A DNA stretch of 64,000 bases. Source: Schlesneria sp. DSM 10557 (GTDB lineage: Bacteria; Planctomycetota; Planctomycetia; Planctomycetales; Planctomycetaceae). The DNA lies in the NCBI RefSeq assembly GCF_041860085.1, contig NZ_CP124747.1, positions 5,789,001 to 5,853,000 of the forward strand. Reading direction: 5' to 3'. Numbering within the stretch: position 1 is the stretch's first letter; every line of letters starts with the position of its first letter. Shown here in pieces: positions 52,036 to 61,523 of the stretch. The notes beneath the pieces are model-generated. The model saw only the letters and a program-made list of their open reading frames with translations, was not told the origin of the DNA and did not search any database. The position numbers were made by a program, and so were the translations under genes.

Positions 52036-53022
52036 ATGAAGAAGACGCGGGGATTCACGTTAATTGAACTTTTGGTCGTTATCGCAATTATTGCCGTCCT
52101 GATCGCCCTGCTTCTGCCAGCCGTACAACAAGCGCGCGAGGCGGCCCGTCGCACGCAATGTAAGAACAATCTGAAGCAGTTGGCGCTCGCTTTCCACAAT
52201 TATGCGGACAACTTCGGCATGCTTCCGCTTCCTGATATCGGAATCACCTTTGCGGCCCGCACCCCGATCCACTGGGACATGAGCTGGAGCATCTCATTGT
52301 TGCCTCAATTGGATCAGGCACCTCTGTTCAATCTGTTCAATCAGAATGCGCCGAATGGCGTATCAGATGCGGCTAATCAGATGGTCATCTCTACGACCTT
52401 GCCCGCATTCGTTTGCCCCACGACGCCCCGTAGCGGAAAGATTCAAGGTATCATTGAAGTCCAGCTTCCGATTGCCTCTGCCGTGGTCAACCCGGACTTC
52501 ACCGCGGCTCCGAGTGACTACCTGATTCCTCGGAGCTTTCAGGACTCAGCTTTCACGCCGACGGAAGTCTTCGGGGCGTTCTGCAATCCCAATAGCGCTG
52601 GCACGCTTGACCTGACCCGTGCCGGGGCTCGGTTTCAAGATATCACTGATGGACTTTCAAACACGATACTTTTAGTAGAGCGAGCGGGGTTTCCGACCAT
52701 CCTGGTTTCACAAGGGGGCGTAACCAAGGCACCCACCAGTTCCACTTATCCTGCTGTCGTTCAAAAGCATTACAGCGGTTGGTGGGCTTCCACTCAAAAC
52801 GATCGGGTCCGCGCCTGGAATGCCCAAGGGACGTCCTATGGATCGGGTCCCTGTGTCATCAATTGCTCGAACGACTGGGGTGGAGCTTATTCGTTTCATA
52901 CCGGCGGGATGCAAGCTCCGCTCGCGGATGGCTCCGTTCGCTTCTTGAGCGCGAACCTGGATAAATCGACTTTTCGCGCATTAATTGGCAAAAGCGATGC
53001 CGTCGTCGTCGGCGAGTTCTAA
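52036..53022 (+). CDS. DUF1559 pseudopilin-like protein
   Basis: 328 residues from ATG 52036. The N-terminus is a type IV prepilin signal, MKKTRGFTLIELLVVIAII, with the cleavage point after G6 and the conserved Glu at +5. It continues PAVQQAREAARRTQCKNNLK, which is diagnostic for DUF1559. The end has FHTGGMQAPLADGSVRFLS, the H-x-GG-x-N/Q-x3-ADGSV motif of this planctomycete family. DUF1559 proteins are greatly expanded in planctomycetes and of unknown role. Here one heads an operon with a lipoprotein and an ABC importer, 53 bases before the next gene. Confidence 0.95.
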   Translation: MKKTRGFTLIELLVVIAIIAVLIALLLPAVQQAREAARRTQCKNNLKQLALAFHNYADNFGMLPLPDIGITFAARTPIHWDMSWSISLLPQLDQAPLFNLFNQNAPNGVSDAANQMVISTTLPAFVCPTTPRSGKIQGIIEVQLPIASAVVNPDFTAAPSDYLIPRSFQDSAFTPTEVFGAFCNPNSAGTLDLTRAGARFQDITDGLSNTILLVERAGFPTILVSQGGVTKAPTSSTYPAVVQKHYSGWWASTQNDRVRAWNAQGTSYGSGPCVINCSNDWGGAYSFHTGGMQAPLADGSVRFLSANLDKSTFRALIGKSDAVVVGEF

Positions 53023-53075
53023 GGTGGAGCCTCAGATCAAAGAGAGAGCTTCGCACATCGGTTTCGAAAGATCCC

Positions 53076-53522
53076 ATGGATAAATTTTGTCCCGCATTCC
53101 TCATCGTCGCATCTATCGTTCTCCCTGGATGCAGCCATCAGAAACCTGGCAAGGATTGGCTACCAACCTATCGCGCCGAGGGTTATGTCACCGTTCAAGG
53201 AGAGCCTGCAGTGGGGGCGATTGTTCGCCTGTTCCCTACCGTCCCGCAGGAAGACACAAAAACTCCTGTGATTCCAACGGGAGTCGTCAATGAAGACGGT
53301 CTTTTCGAATTGACCTCTTACAGCACCGGCGACGGCGCTCCAGAAGGGGAGTATTTCATCACGGTCGAGTGGCCCGATCCGACCATCAGCACATCCCAAA
53401 GTGCCGTGCCGGAAGATCCGCCCGATCGACTGAAACACAGGTATTCGGACCCGAAACGGTCCAAGTTGAAGGCCTCTATCTCCGCGGAAGAGAATCTGTT
53501 GGACGAAATTTCACTCGATTGA
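53076..53522 (+). CDS. Lipoprotein with transthyretin-like domain
   Basis: 148 residues. The N-terminus FLIVASIVLPGCSHQ is a lipoprotein signal with Cys as the lipidated residue. The remainder, starting AEGYVTVQGEPAVGAIVRLF and including GVVNEDGLFELTSY and APEGEYFITVEWP, is the beta-sandwich typical of carboxypeptidase-regulatory or transthyretin-like domains. Such lipoproteins regularly follow DUF1559 genes in planctomycetes. It is 23 bases before the substrate-binding protein gene. Confidence 0.85.
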   Translation: MDKFCPAFLIVASIVLPGCSHQKPGKDWLPTYRAEGYVTVQGEPAVGAIVRLFPTVPQEDTKTPVIPTGVVNEDGLFELTSYSTGDGAPEGEYFITVEWPDPTISTSQSAVPEDPPDRLKHRYSDPKRSKLKASISAEENLLDEISLD

Positions 53523-53545
53523 GTTGACCATTCTTCGAAGGTGCC

Positions 53546-54754
53546 ATGCCAACGATGCGGACCAGGCTGTTCACGAGTTCATTGATATCTCTGATCGGCA
53601 TTGGCGTCGCAGTCTGGTGGCTGGTTCGGCTGTCTGCTCCACCATTCGCGTCTACCCCTTTGGTCTCCCCGACCCAGCCCATATCCATCACGGGGCGATC
53701 GAAGCGGGTGACTGACCTCGCAGGACGAGAAGTCGAAATTCCGTCGCAGGTAAGTCGCTTTGTCCTGATGCGGGGAATGGGATTGTATGATGTCGCCGTA
53801 CTTTTGGGGGACGAAACGCCTGAGAAGCTCGCTGGGTGGGACTCGTCTCTCAAGACCAGCGACCGCGATGCCTATGATAAGTTCGTTGACCGATTCCCCG
53901 GTCTCGCGGAGATTCCGATGCTCGGTGACACGCTCAAGAAAAGTGTCAGCGCTGAAGGGATCCTGGCCCTCCAACCCGATCTTGTGATTGGTGGGACTTA
54001 TATGATGGGCCAGACCGAGTGTCTTGATCAAGTCGAACAGGCGGGGGTTCCTGTTCTGTACCTGAGTTCCGACGATCCGTTCAGCGATCCTCAAAAGAGT
54101 TTAATGTTACTGGGCGAGGTCTTCGGTAAGCAGCAACGGGCGCGAGAGATCGTCGAATGGGTCGATCGTGAGATCCAAATGGTCCAGGATCGAATGTCGC
54201 GTCTGGAAGAGGCAATACCCTCAATCTATGTCGAGGCGGGGAATTTTGGCGCGGGGAAATACGGCAACACCTTTGGCTGCAGCCCTCAAAAGAAACGGAT
54301 GAATTGGGGAAGCATTCTCGCTCAAATCCGGTGCCAGAATGTGGGTGAGGACGTTTCCGGACCTTACGGCATGGGAGTCATACAACCGGAGTATTTACTG
54401 AGTCGCAATCCCGACGTCGTTGTAATCACCGGTGCCTGCTGGGAAGCGTTCCCGGAAAGCCTGCATCTGGGCTATGCCGCCGATGCGGAGAAGGCTCGGA
54501 TTAATCTTCGTGCCTATCAGTCACGTCCCGGATGGACTGAGTTGAACGCGGTGAAGAACGGCCGCGTCTATGGACTGAACACCCGACTGGGCAGCCATAT
54601 CATGAGTTTTGTGGCGGTGCAGCAACTGGCCCAGTGGCTTTATCCATCGCAATTCCAGGATCTGAATCCACGTCAGCGGTTGCAGGAATTTCATGAAACG
54701 TACATGCCGATCGACTTCAGTGGAACATGGATGGTCGAATTGAAGGGGGATTGA
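53546..54754 (+). CDS. Metal-chelate ABC transporter substrate-binding protein
   Basis: 402 residues with an N-terminal membrane anchor or signal (LISLIGIGVAVWWLVRLSA). The class III periplasmic-binding (BtuF/FepB-type) pattern is present: VTDLAGREVEIPSQVSRFVL, LQPDLVIGGTYMM, QAGVPVLYLSSDDP, then the long connecting helix and NPDVVVITGACWEAFPES. It binds a cobalamin-, haem- or siderophore-type ligand and hands it to the permease. The ligand cannot be told from the sequence. The TGA shares one base with the permease ATG, so the two are coupled. Confidence 0.9.
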   Translation: MPTMRTRLFTSSLISLIGIGVAVWWLVRLSAPPFASTPLVSPTQPISITGRSKRVTDLAGREVEIPSQVSRFVLMRGMGLYDVAVLLGDETPEKLAGWDSSLKTSDRDAYDKFVDRFPGLAEIPMLGDTLKKSVSAEGILALQPDLVIGGTYMMGQTECLDQVEQAGVPVLYLSSDDPFSDPQKSLMLLGEVFGKQQRAREIVEWVDREIQMVQDRMSRLEEAIPSIYVEAGNFGAGKYGNTFGCSPQKKRMNWGSILAQIRCQNVGEDVSGPYGMGVIQPEYLLSRNPDVVVITGACWEAFPESLHLGYAADAEKARINLRAYQSRPGWTELNAVKNGRVYGLNTRLGSHIMSFVAVQQLAQWLYPSQFQDLNPRQRLQEFHETYMPIDFSGTWMVELKGD

Positions 54755-55812
54755 TGTCTTGTGATTCCTCAACCAGCCAGTTCAGCGGTGCGCGGCGCCG
54801 TCGAGGATTATGTCGGCTCGGGATTCTGGTCTTGGTGCTTCTGCTGATCACGGGCTCGCTTGTGGTGGATCTTGTGACAGGACCTGCCGCACTATCGCCA
54901 GGAGAAGTCGCAGGGACGATTTTTCAACCGAGTTCCGTGACCAGATCACAACGAATCATCGTGTGGTCATTTCGTCTTCCAACAGCCCTGATGGGAATTG
55001 CCGTCGGAGCTGCTTTGGGGCTGGCGGGTGGGCAGATGCAGTCGGTGCTCAACAACCGTTTGGCCAGCCCCTATACCCTTGGTGTTTCTGCGGCAGCCGC
55101 ATTTGGGGCTGCCCTGGTCATTGTTTTCGGGTCTGGGCGAATCGGAATGACTTCTTCGGTTGCAATCCCTGGTGGAGCATTCGTTTCTGCCCTCGGATGC
55201 TCATTGGTGTTGTTTGCCATTGGGCGTACTCAGACTAGTGGGTCTGAAACGCTGATCCTGGTCGGAGTTGCGTTGCATTTTCTATTCAGCTCTGGACTGG
55301 CATTGGTTCAATACACCGCCACCAATGATGCGCTCAATGCCATCATTTTCTGGACATTCGGAAGCCTGCAGGGGGCGAACTGGCAAAAAGTGGGTGTCCT
55401 GGCAATCGTACTTTGCGGAACGTTTGCGGTAATACAATCAAAGGTCTGGCAGCTGACCGCTCTACAACTGGGTGATGAATACGCCCTAAGCCTGGGTGTC
55501 GACGTTGGAAAATTGAAGCTGCAAACGATCCTTGTCGTCTCGGTTTTGACAGCAACGGCCGTTTCCTTTACCGGTTCAATCGGGTTTGTCGGTCTGGTTG
55601 CCCCTCATCTCGCTCGGATGTTGATAGGTGAAGACCAGCGTTTTTTTATTTTTCTTTCGGCAGGATTAGGAGCACTCCTTGTTTCGATTGCTTCAGTGCT
55701 CTGCAAGACGCTCGTCCCGGGAACAGTGTTCCCGATTGGGATTGTGACTGCGGCCATCGGTTCTCCATTTTTTGCCGCAATGGCAATCTGGACGCGGAGA
55801 ACTCGCCCATGA
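54754..55812 (+). CDS. FecCD/BtuC-type ABC transporter permease
   Basis: 352 residues from ATG 54754 (AAGGGGGA upstream). About nine to ten membrane segments. The family hallmarks are LPTALMGIAVGAALGLAGGQ and MQSVLNNRLASPYTLGVSAA near residues 75-115. SIGFVGLVAPHLARMLIGED is the cytoplasmic coupling helix contacting the ATPase. It forms the dimeric channel of the importer. It overlaps the ATPase gene by four bases (ATGA). Confidence 0.95.
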   Translation: MSCDSSTSQFSGARRRRGLCRLGILVLVLLLITGSLVVDLVTGPAALSPGEVAGTIFQPSSVTRSQRIIVWSFRLPTALMGIAVGAALGLAGGQMQSVLNNRLASPYTLGVSAAAAFGAALVIVFGSGRIGMTSSVAIPGGAFVSALGCSLVLFAIGRTQTSGSETLILVGVALHFLFSSGLALVQYTATNDALNAIIFWTFGSLQGANWQKVGVLAIVLCGTFAVIQSKVWQLTALQLGDEYALSLGVDVGKLKLQTILVVSVLTATAVSFTGSIGFVGLVAPHLARMLIGEDQRFFIFLSAGLGALLVSIASVLCKTLVPGTVFPIGIVTAAIGSPFFAAMAIWTRRTRP

Positions 55813-56606
55813 CGTTGCGGACGGACAACGTCTCGTTTGGATACGGGGCTCGGCGCGTCCTTGATCAGGTAAGTCTCTCATTTGAACCGGGGATCACGGC
55901 GCTCGTCGGCCCCAATGCCGCCGGAAAATCGACACTTCTCAAATGTCTGTGCGATGTCCTCACTCCTGCAGGGCAGGTATCACTGAATGGCCGGCTCATT
56001 CGTGAGATGTCACGTCGAGAGATTTCCCAAGCCGTTGGCTATCTGCCACAGACAGGTTTCTCGCGCGGCGAACTCACTGTATTCGAAACTGTTCTTCTGG
56101 GGCTCTTACACAATCTTGGTTGGCGGGTTTCCTCGTCAGATGCCCAGTCCGTCTATTCACTCCTGGACGAAATGTCGCTGGCTCCTCTCGCCGATCGGTT
56201 CATCGGTGAATTGAGTGGTGGGCAGGCGCAACTGGTTGCCATCGCACAAGCCTTGATTCGTAAGCCCGCGATCCTGCTGCTCGATGAACCCACATCGAAT
56301 CTCGATCTTCGTCGGCAATTCGAAGTCAGTTCCCTGATCCGACAGATCACGAAATCGCGAAGCCTGGTCACCGTCATTTCCATGCACGATCTGAATCTGG
56401 CGGCCCGCTATGCAGACTGGATCGCAGTATTAAAAGAGGGGGAGGTATATGCGATGGGAACTCCTGTCGAAGTTCTGACCGCTGAAATGATGGCCGAGGT
56501 CTATGATGTCGACGCAATCGTCAACCGGGATGGCTCAGGCGTTCCTTCGATTTATGTTTCAGGAGCCGGAACGAATCTCGTGAGAGACTCCGGGGCCCGA
56601 TTCTGA
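55809..56606 (+). CDS. FecE/BtuD-type ABC transporter ATPase
   Basis: 265 residues. Walker A LVGPNAAGKSTLLKCL, Q-loop YLPQTGFSRGEL, signature LSGGQAQLVAIAQALI, Walker B AILLLDEPTSNLD and the switch His in SMHDLNLAARYAD. It drives import through the adjacent permease. The operon DUF1559-lipoprotein-binding protein-permease-ATPase ends here; no clear terminator is seen before the convergent gene at 56722. Confidence 0.96.
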   Translation: MTLRTDNVSFGYGARRVLDQVSLSFEPGITALVGPNAAGKSTLLKCLCDVLTPAGQVSLNGRLIREMSRREISQAVGYLPQTGFSRGELTVFETVLLGLLHNLGWRVSSSDAQSVYSLLDEMSLAPLADRFIGELSGGQAQLVAIAQALIRKPAILLLDEPTSNLDLRRQFEVSSLIRQITKSRSLVTVISMHDLNLAARYADWIAVLKEGEVYAMGTPVEVLTAEMMAEVYDVDAIVNRDGSGVPSIYVSGAGTNLVRDSGARF

Positions 56607-56721
56607 AAACGACATGGGGTGGACTTGCTGACTTCGGAAATTCAGCCGTTTCGATCATGCTTTGACCCAACCGCGTACGGCGATCTTTTGCTCAAATCAC
56701 GCAGGTACAAGAGACCAAAGA

Positions 56722-57423
56722 TCAATAAGCTTTCGTTGCCGCATACGGCTGGTACGCCAGGACCTCTTGTGCCTGCTCGGGACGGTAGTAGTTATTCATC
56801 TGCATCCACAGGTTTTCGTCGACGGACTCTGGTTCTTCCGGACGGCGTACTGCTCGCAGCATCAAGCGCCAACCTTCAGCATGTGCGGGCGCGTCCCGAT
56901 GAAACGAGCCGAATCCCATTTTGACGAGTTCGCCCGGCCGCAATTGGCTGCGAACAATCTCACCCTCCGCGATCATTCGTTCGATTGCCAAATTATAAAG
57001 CACCTGCTGCGGATGGCCTGACGGATAGTCCGGCAGGTCGACCTGGCCCGTCACGTATTCCGTCAGTGAGACATCGCCAAAGACGCAAATGATCGTTTCC
57101 AGTTTGCGAACACGTTGATCGCAATTCTGATAATCGGGGCCACTCCCATCGGGACGACCGGGAACCATATCGGAATGCCAGCCGAGCAATTGATGCAGGG
57201 GGTACCAGCCTTTGCGAAGCCAGGCGAGCTTGGATCGAATCGTCAAATGCGGATCGTCGCGCCACGATTGGGGCAACAGTTCGACGAAAGATTTCGTCGC
57301 AGGGCCGCCGAGCCGCAACGCGGTTTCACGAGAGGCCTGATAAAGATTGCGTTCTTCAGCGATGATTTGCTGTGGCACCTCCGGAGCCAACGCAATGGTT
57401 TCAAATCGAGACTGAAAAATCAT
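56722..57423 (-). CDS. Unrecognised protein, paralogue of its upstream neighbour
   Basis: 233 residues from ATG 57423 (GAGAGG upstream). I do not recognise the family. It is clearly related to the product of 57432-58061. Both have SFVELLPQSW / AFLDSLPDEW, LAWLRKGWYPLHQLLGWHSD / LVWLPSGFRQGQMLWCHEPF, VPGRPDG / FPGRTDG, a central acidic helix, and near the end FGSFHRDAPA / WGSFHRHAVA followed by an RA-x-R. The paired His and Asp residues (WH-x-D, SFHRDA) could form a metal or catalytic site, recalling cupin or 2-oxoglutarate-oxygenase folds, but no standard motif is complete. No signal peptide. Confidence 0.75.
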   Translation of the reverse strand: MIFQSRFETIALAPEVPQQIIAEERNLYQASRETALRLGGPATKSFVELLPQSWRDDPHLTIRSKLAWLRKGWYPLHQLLGWHSDMVPGRPDGSGPDYQNCDQRVRKLETIICVFGDVSLTEYVTGQVDLPDYPSGHPQQVLYNLAIERMIAEGEIVRSQLRPGELVKMGFGSFHRDAPAHAEGWRLMLRAVRRPEEPESVDENLWMQMNNYYRPEQAQEVLAYQPYAATKAY

Positions 57424-57431
57424 AGCACCTC

Positions 57432-58061
57432 TCACAAGTTCGTCGCGTTGCGGATGCCATTGACAAGGGGACGATTATCGCCACGCGTGGCGCGGATCCA
57501 GAAATGAAAACCGCTCGTCTTTGCCACGGCGTGCCGATGAAATGAACCCCAGCGGTAGCGGTACATCGTGTTGGCCGGGACCTGATGGATTGTCAGCCGC
57601 TGATCACCGATCGCTGCTTCAAGTCGCGTATGCCGAAGTCGGATCTCATCCATTCCCAGCGGTCCACTGTCGCATTCTGCCGCTGCAACAGCTCCCTCCA
57701 GAAACTCAATGTCAGTTTTACCGAAGCAGCATGCAATATGCTCTGCATTGCGATTAAGGTTCGACTCTCCTGGTACGCCATCCGTTCTTCCAGGAAACGG
57801 TTCATGGCACCAGAGCATCTGCCCCTGTCGAAATCCGGAGGGGAGCCAGACGAGCGTCGAATCGATGACGAGGTGCCCGGCTTTCCACTCGTCGGGAAGC
57901 GAATCAAGAAACGCTCTTGCCACTTGGCCTGATGTCTTCCGGGCGAACTGAAGACCAGCAGCAAAGAGTGGTGTCTCTCCGCGCAGGTCGTTACCCGTAC
58001 ACGGGAATTCCTTCATGCGAACGACCACCTCGTTCTTGCGTTGCCCATCGACAGTAGCCAT
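57432..58061 (-). CDS. Unrecognised protein, tandem paralogue
   Basis: 209 residues from ATG 58061 (AGGAAG eight bases before). It ends nine bases before the next gene's ATG, so the two form one transcript. It shares with that gene the LP-x2-W, WL-x2-G, PGR-x-DG and GSFHR-x-A motifs in the same order, at an identity I judge by eye to be roughly a quarter to a third. It lacks the WH-x-D of its sister (WCHEP instead), so the two may differ in activity or act as a heteromer. The function is unknown. Confidence 0.75.
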   Translation of the reverse strand: MATVDGQRKNEVVVRMKEFPCTGNDLRGETPLFAAGLQFARKTSGQVARAFLDSLPDEWKAGHLVIDSTLVWLPSGFRQGQMLWCHEPFPGRTDGVPGESNLNRNAEHIACCFGKTDIEFLEGAVAAAECDSGPLGMDEIRLRHTRLEAAIGDQRLTIHQVPANTMYRYRWGSFHRHAVAKTSGFHFWIRATRGDNRPLVNGIRNATNL

Positions 58062-58446
58062 TCGTCAACTTCCTCGCGCTCTCTCAACGCTTGCATCGTG
58101 TGCCTGGTTCTGTTTCCGCCCGCACAGGGGTGATCATTTGCTGCTCGAAGTGATTCGAGGGGAGCGCAAGCGGTCCCGGTAAGGATCGGTCTCCATCGGG
58201 CCGGTGAAGCCAGTTCGTTTCGAATTCTACCACTCCTCTCGGTATCATTCGACGATCTGCCATTCGATGATAACCGTCGCTTCTCGCAGGACCACGATTT
58301 GAGTAAGCCATCTCTGAGAATGAGGGCCAATTCAGTGACACCCGGCATGACGCCTGACTTGCTTGCCCCGACTACAACCATTCGTCTCCCAAGTTCCGTC
58401 CGCCTGGAAGCGTGCAACTGTGTTTTCTTCCGATCGCCCGTCCGTG
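58062..58446. other. Divergent intergenic region before the MFS gene
   Basis: About 385 bases without a gene. Promoters for the tandem paralogues and for the MFS transporter should lie here. No strong palindrome. Confidence 0.4.
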
Positions 58447-59706
58447 ATGCTGTTTCGTTTTTCTCTGTACGGATTCCTCAAAAACCAGACCTATTTTGAG
58501 CCGTTCCTCATTCTGTTCTTTCTGGAACAGGAGCTGAACTTTTTCGAGATCGGAGTCGCGATGGGGGTGGGAGCGGCTGTCTCCAACCTGCTTGAGATTC
58601 CCACGGGGGCGGCTGCTGATTTGTACGGTCGCCGCCGCTGCATGGTTGCCTCGTTTGTGATCTACATCCTGTCGTTCCTGATTCTGGCGACAGGCACAGC
58701 CTATTGGCAGCTTCTGGTTGGAGTGGCCTTGGTGGGAAGCGCCGACGCTTTTCGGGGTGGCATCCATAAGGCGATGATTCTCGATTGGCTACGTGCACAA
58801 GGGCGTGAGAATGAGCGTACCAGGATCTACGGGTATACGCGCTCCTGGTCGAAGATGGGGTCTGCGGTATCGGTGCTGATCGGGGCCGCACTCGTTTTTA
58901 TGACGTCCAACTATCGCCTGATTATCGGTTTTGCGATCATCCCGTATGTCTTGAACCTCATCAATCTGGCGACCTACCCGGCATATCTTGACGCGGTGCC
59001 CAGGCAAAAACTCTCTCTGACGGCAGTGCTACGGCATATGTATCAGGTGGCCCGCGAATCCCTGAACCATCCGATGTTGCGCCGACTGACTTGGGAAACG
59101 ATCGGGTTTCAGGGAGTCTACGAAGCGGTGAAGGACTACCTGCAACCGGTGCTGAAAGTGGCTGCCCTGTCCTCGCCGTTATTTCTGGATCTTGGCGACA
59201 AGCAACGGTCCGCGCTGCTGGTCGGTCTGGTTTATTTTGTGCTGCATCTGTTGGCGAGCGCCTCTTCCCGACACGCACACAGCCTTTCCCAATGGTGTGG
59301 AAGTGACGAACGTGCCTCGTATCGCGTCTGGCAAATCGTCGCGCTGGGTTACGTCGCCCTCTTGCCGGCGCTCTATTTCAAGACCTCTTCAATCGTGATC
59401 CCGATTTTCATTCTGCTCGCCTGCGCACAAAATGTGTGGCGTCCGATCCTGATCAGTCGATTTGACGCTCATTCCGACCCAAGCGTCGGTGCAACGCTTC
59501 TGTCGATTGAATCGCAGGCCGCTTCGCTGGCGACTCTGATTCTGGCGCCTCTGCTCGGGTATGTCATCGACTTGGCAACGTCGTTGGAAGGTGGAACAAC
59601 TGAACGCAGCTTCTGGCCAATCGCAGTCATTGGAGCTGTCCCCGCAATTCTCTTTTCGATCGACAGGACGCGACGTACTTCCACTTCACACTCGGGCGAT
59701 CATTGA
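58447..59706 (+). CDS. Major facilitator superfamily transporter
   Basis: 419 residues from ATG 58447; no good ribosome-binding site, and an upstream in-frame ATG at 58363 adds a non-membrane extension. About twelve membrane segments. The loop between helices 2 and 3 has GAAADLYGRRRCMVASFVIY, a version of the MFS G-x3-D-x2-GR(R/K) motif. The second half is separated by a charged loop (SSRHAHSLSQWCGSDERASY). Probably an exporter; the substrate is unknown. It diverges from the unknown paralogue pair. Confidence 0.88.
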   Translation: MLFRFSLYGFLKNQTYFEPFLILFFLEQELNFFEIGVAMGVGAAVSNLLEIPTGAAADLYGRRRCMVASFVIYILSFLILATGTAYWQLLVGVALVGSADAFRGGIHKAMILDWLRAQGRENERTRIYGYTRSWSKMGSAVSVLIGAALVFMTSNYRLIIGFAIIPYVLNLINLATYPAYLDAVPRQKLSLTAVLRHMYQVARESLNHPMLRRLTWETIGFQGVYEAVKDYLQPVLKVAALSSPLFLDLGDKQRSALLVGLVYFVLHLLASASSRHAHSLSQWCGSDERASYRVWQIVALGYVALLPALYFKTSSIVIPIFILLACAQNVWRPILISRFDAHSDPSVGATLLSIESQAASLATLILAPLLGYVIDLATSLEGGTTERSFWPIAVIGAVPAILFSIDRTRRTSTSHSGDH

Positions 59707-59848
59707 CCCGGGTGTGAAGCAAAAGTTCGAGCTGCCTACATCCTCTGTTGGCCAAACCTTTCGAAACCGCCTCGTCGACTTTCCATTCGAGAGATGTCTG
59801 TTGTCGGGATTGCAGTCGTTCAATCCCGGAAGGAATCTCGGAGAGCAG

Positions 59849-61222
59849 TCATTTCTTCAGCGAGTTGACGACCTTCTTCAGGCCGGCAAAGACTCGTTCT
59901 TCGACATCTTCGGCCCAGCGATCGGTCGGCAGTCCATATACCATCATCGAGCTTTGACCTTCATAGCCCCCTTCGAGCAGAACCCGGCGCGAAGGAATGT
60001 ACGCCATGACATCATTCGAGTAGGCCGTGACCCATGTCTGCTCACCAAACTCGGCCTTGATCCGCAGCGAGTAATCCACCACCACTTCGCCCCCCAGGGT
60101 GACCCAAAGCTGATCGTCACCGAGTTTCCATGCCTGGACGGGATAAGGATACTCCGTGAGCTGAATGGTGCCGGACTGAAGTCCCTTAAGGACACGAGCG
60201 GCCCAGCGCTGGGTATAGCTGACCGGTTCGGCAGCCATTTTTTCCAGTCGGTCGATTGCCGGGAGAGCATTCATCGCCAGGGGGACCATCGCATGCCGAG
60301 TCGCCAGAGATGATTTGACGGGTTCGAGGGAATTCTTCAGGACCGCGTCGACCGCGTTTGCGAGTCGGTTTCCGTATTCCTGACACAACTCCACGGTGCG
60401 GCGCGGAAGTGGGTTCTGATCTGCTCCACAACCCATCGTGAACAGGGCCGTTACTCCGGGGTGCTTTTCTTCGAGTGCGTACTGAGCGAAACCGGCGTAG
60501 TCACCGCACCACTGCTGGAATGAGAGCGTGGTGTTGTGGCAGGCATAGATAAACACCACCGCTTTCAGCGAGCCATCCGGCCGTTTGACGGCGAGCACCG
60601 GGACCGTATGGTCTACGGGGCCGAGCAGCAGGTTTTGTTCTCGCAGCGAGGGAACGTCGGGTTCGCGGTTGGTGCGACGATTAACGCCAATGTCGGCCGA
60701 ACCGACACCGCGCGACAAGGTCGCCGGTTCCAGATCGGCAATCGCTTTGCCAATGGTGGAAACGATCTCGGTGACCAGCCAGTCGGAATATTCATTGATG
60801 TCGGCCATCTGCTGATCGCTGACCGGATAAATATCCAGTAACGCCCCTTTCAGCACCGGGCCACAATGCGTGTGCGAGGCGTTCAGCATGAATTGAGACT
60901 GGTCCAGTCCATACTGTGTCTTCAGCTGTTTACTGACTTCGTCGTAGATCGACTGAGGAATGCCGAGCGTATCGCTCGAAAGCACAATCCCCCGGTGGCC
61001 CTGAGCATCTTCCACGGCCAGGACCCGGATGTAGAGGTCGTGAAGTTTTCCTTCGGCGGGGGCCGTCCGCCCGCCATACCCTGCCATCCACAAGGGCTTG
61101 GAAGGGGTGATGACCGCTTTGGCGGTACCGGCCTTCCAGTTGTATTCGGAGGCCTGAAGAGGCAAGGCCATCAGGGCCACCCCCAGAACCAGCATGCGAA
61201 TCGAACCTGCGATCATGGACAT
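59849..61222 (-). CDS. Neutral/alkaline ceramidase-type secreted protein
   Basis: 457 residues from ATG 61222; a GTG at 61288 gives a longer form without a better ribosome-binding site. Signal peptide (RMLVLGVALMALPLQASE), then the family start AGTAKAVITPSKPLWMAGYG. Metal-site motif LNASHTHCGP, further YACHNTTLSF, and ALFTMGCGADQNPLPRR where true ceramidases have a GD-x-SPN-type catalytic segment. Only the N-terminal ceramidase domain is present, as usual for planctomycete members. It is probably an exported amidase-like hydrolase. Whether it cleaves ceramide is uncertain. Confidence 0.85.
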   Translation of the reverse strand: MSMIAGSIRMLVLGVALMALPLQASEYNWKAGTAKAVITPSKPLWMAGYGGRTAPAEGKLHDLYIRVLAVEDAQGHRGIVLSSDTLGIPQSIYDEVSKQLKTQYGLDQSQFMLNASHTHCGPVLKGALLDIYPVSDQQMADINEYSDWLVTEIVSTIGKAIADLEPATLSRGVGSADIGVNRRTNREPDVPSLREQNLLLGPVDHTVPVLAVKRPDGSLKAVVFIYACHNTTLSFQQWCGDYAGFAQYALEEKHPGVTALFTMGCGADQNPLPRRTVELCQEYGNRLANAVDAVLKNSLEPVKSSLATRHAMVPLAMNALPAIDRLEKMAAEPVSYTQRWAARVLKGLQSGTIQLTEYPYPVQAWKLGDDQLWVTLGGEVVVDYSLRIKAEFGEQTWVTAYSNDVMAYIPSRRVLLEGGYEGQSSMMVYGLPTDRWAEDVEERVFAGLKKVVNSLKK

Positions 61223-61384
61223 CAGCGGTGCTTTCGTTAGAGAAACCTGGTCGAAGTCGAGCCCCTTAAAGTGTTTCTTTGTACGCACTCGACAACATCG
61301 GGTTCAACGATACATCAATGTTTTTTCATGAATTGAAGCGCATTTGAGTCCGTGGGAGTGACAGCAGGTTGTGTTACGTAAGTG

Positions 61385-61523
61385 AGTGATTGATCCGCCG
61401 ATGACGCAGAGCGACGCAGATTCCAAGGGCAAGAGAAACCTCTGCGAAAATCAGCGCAATCTGCGGATCAATCGTGCCTCGGAACGCCGTCGCAAAGTGG
61501 AACCGGCATCCTGCCGGTTTCAG
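61385..61523 (+). repeat. Dispersed ~139-bp repeat, copy 1
   Basis: Matches 62356-62494 base for base without gaps, with about ten differences counted by eye. The unit contains the inverted pair GATCCGC/GCGGATC spanning its left two thirds and the hairpin AACCGGCATCCTGCCGGTT at its right end. This copy continues with CAGGATTTTCTGACC, shared by the partial copy at 62200. Confidence 0.85.
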
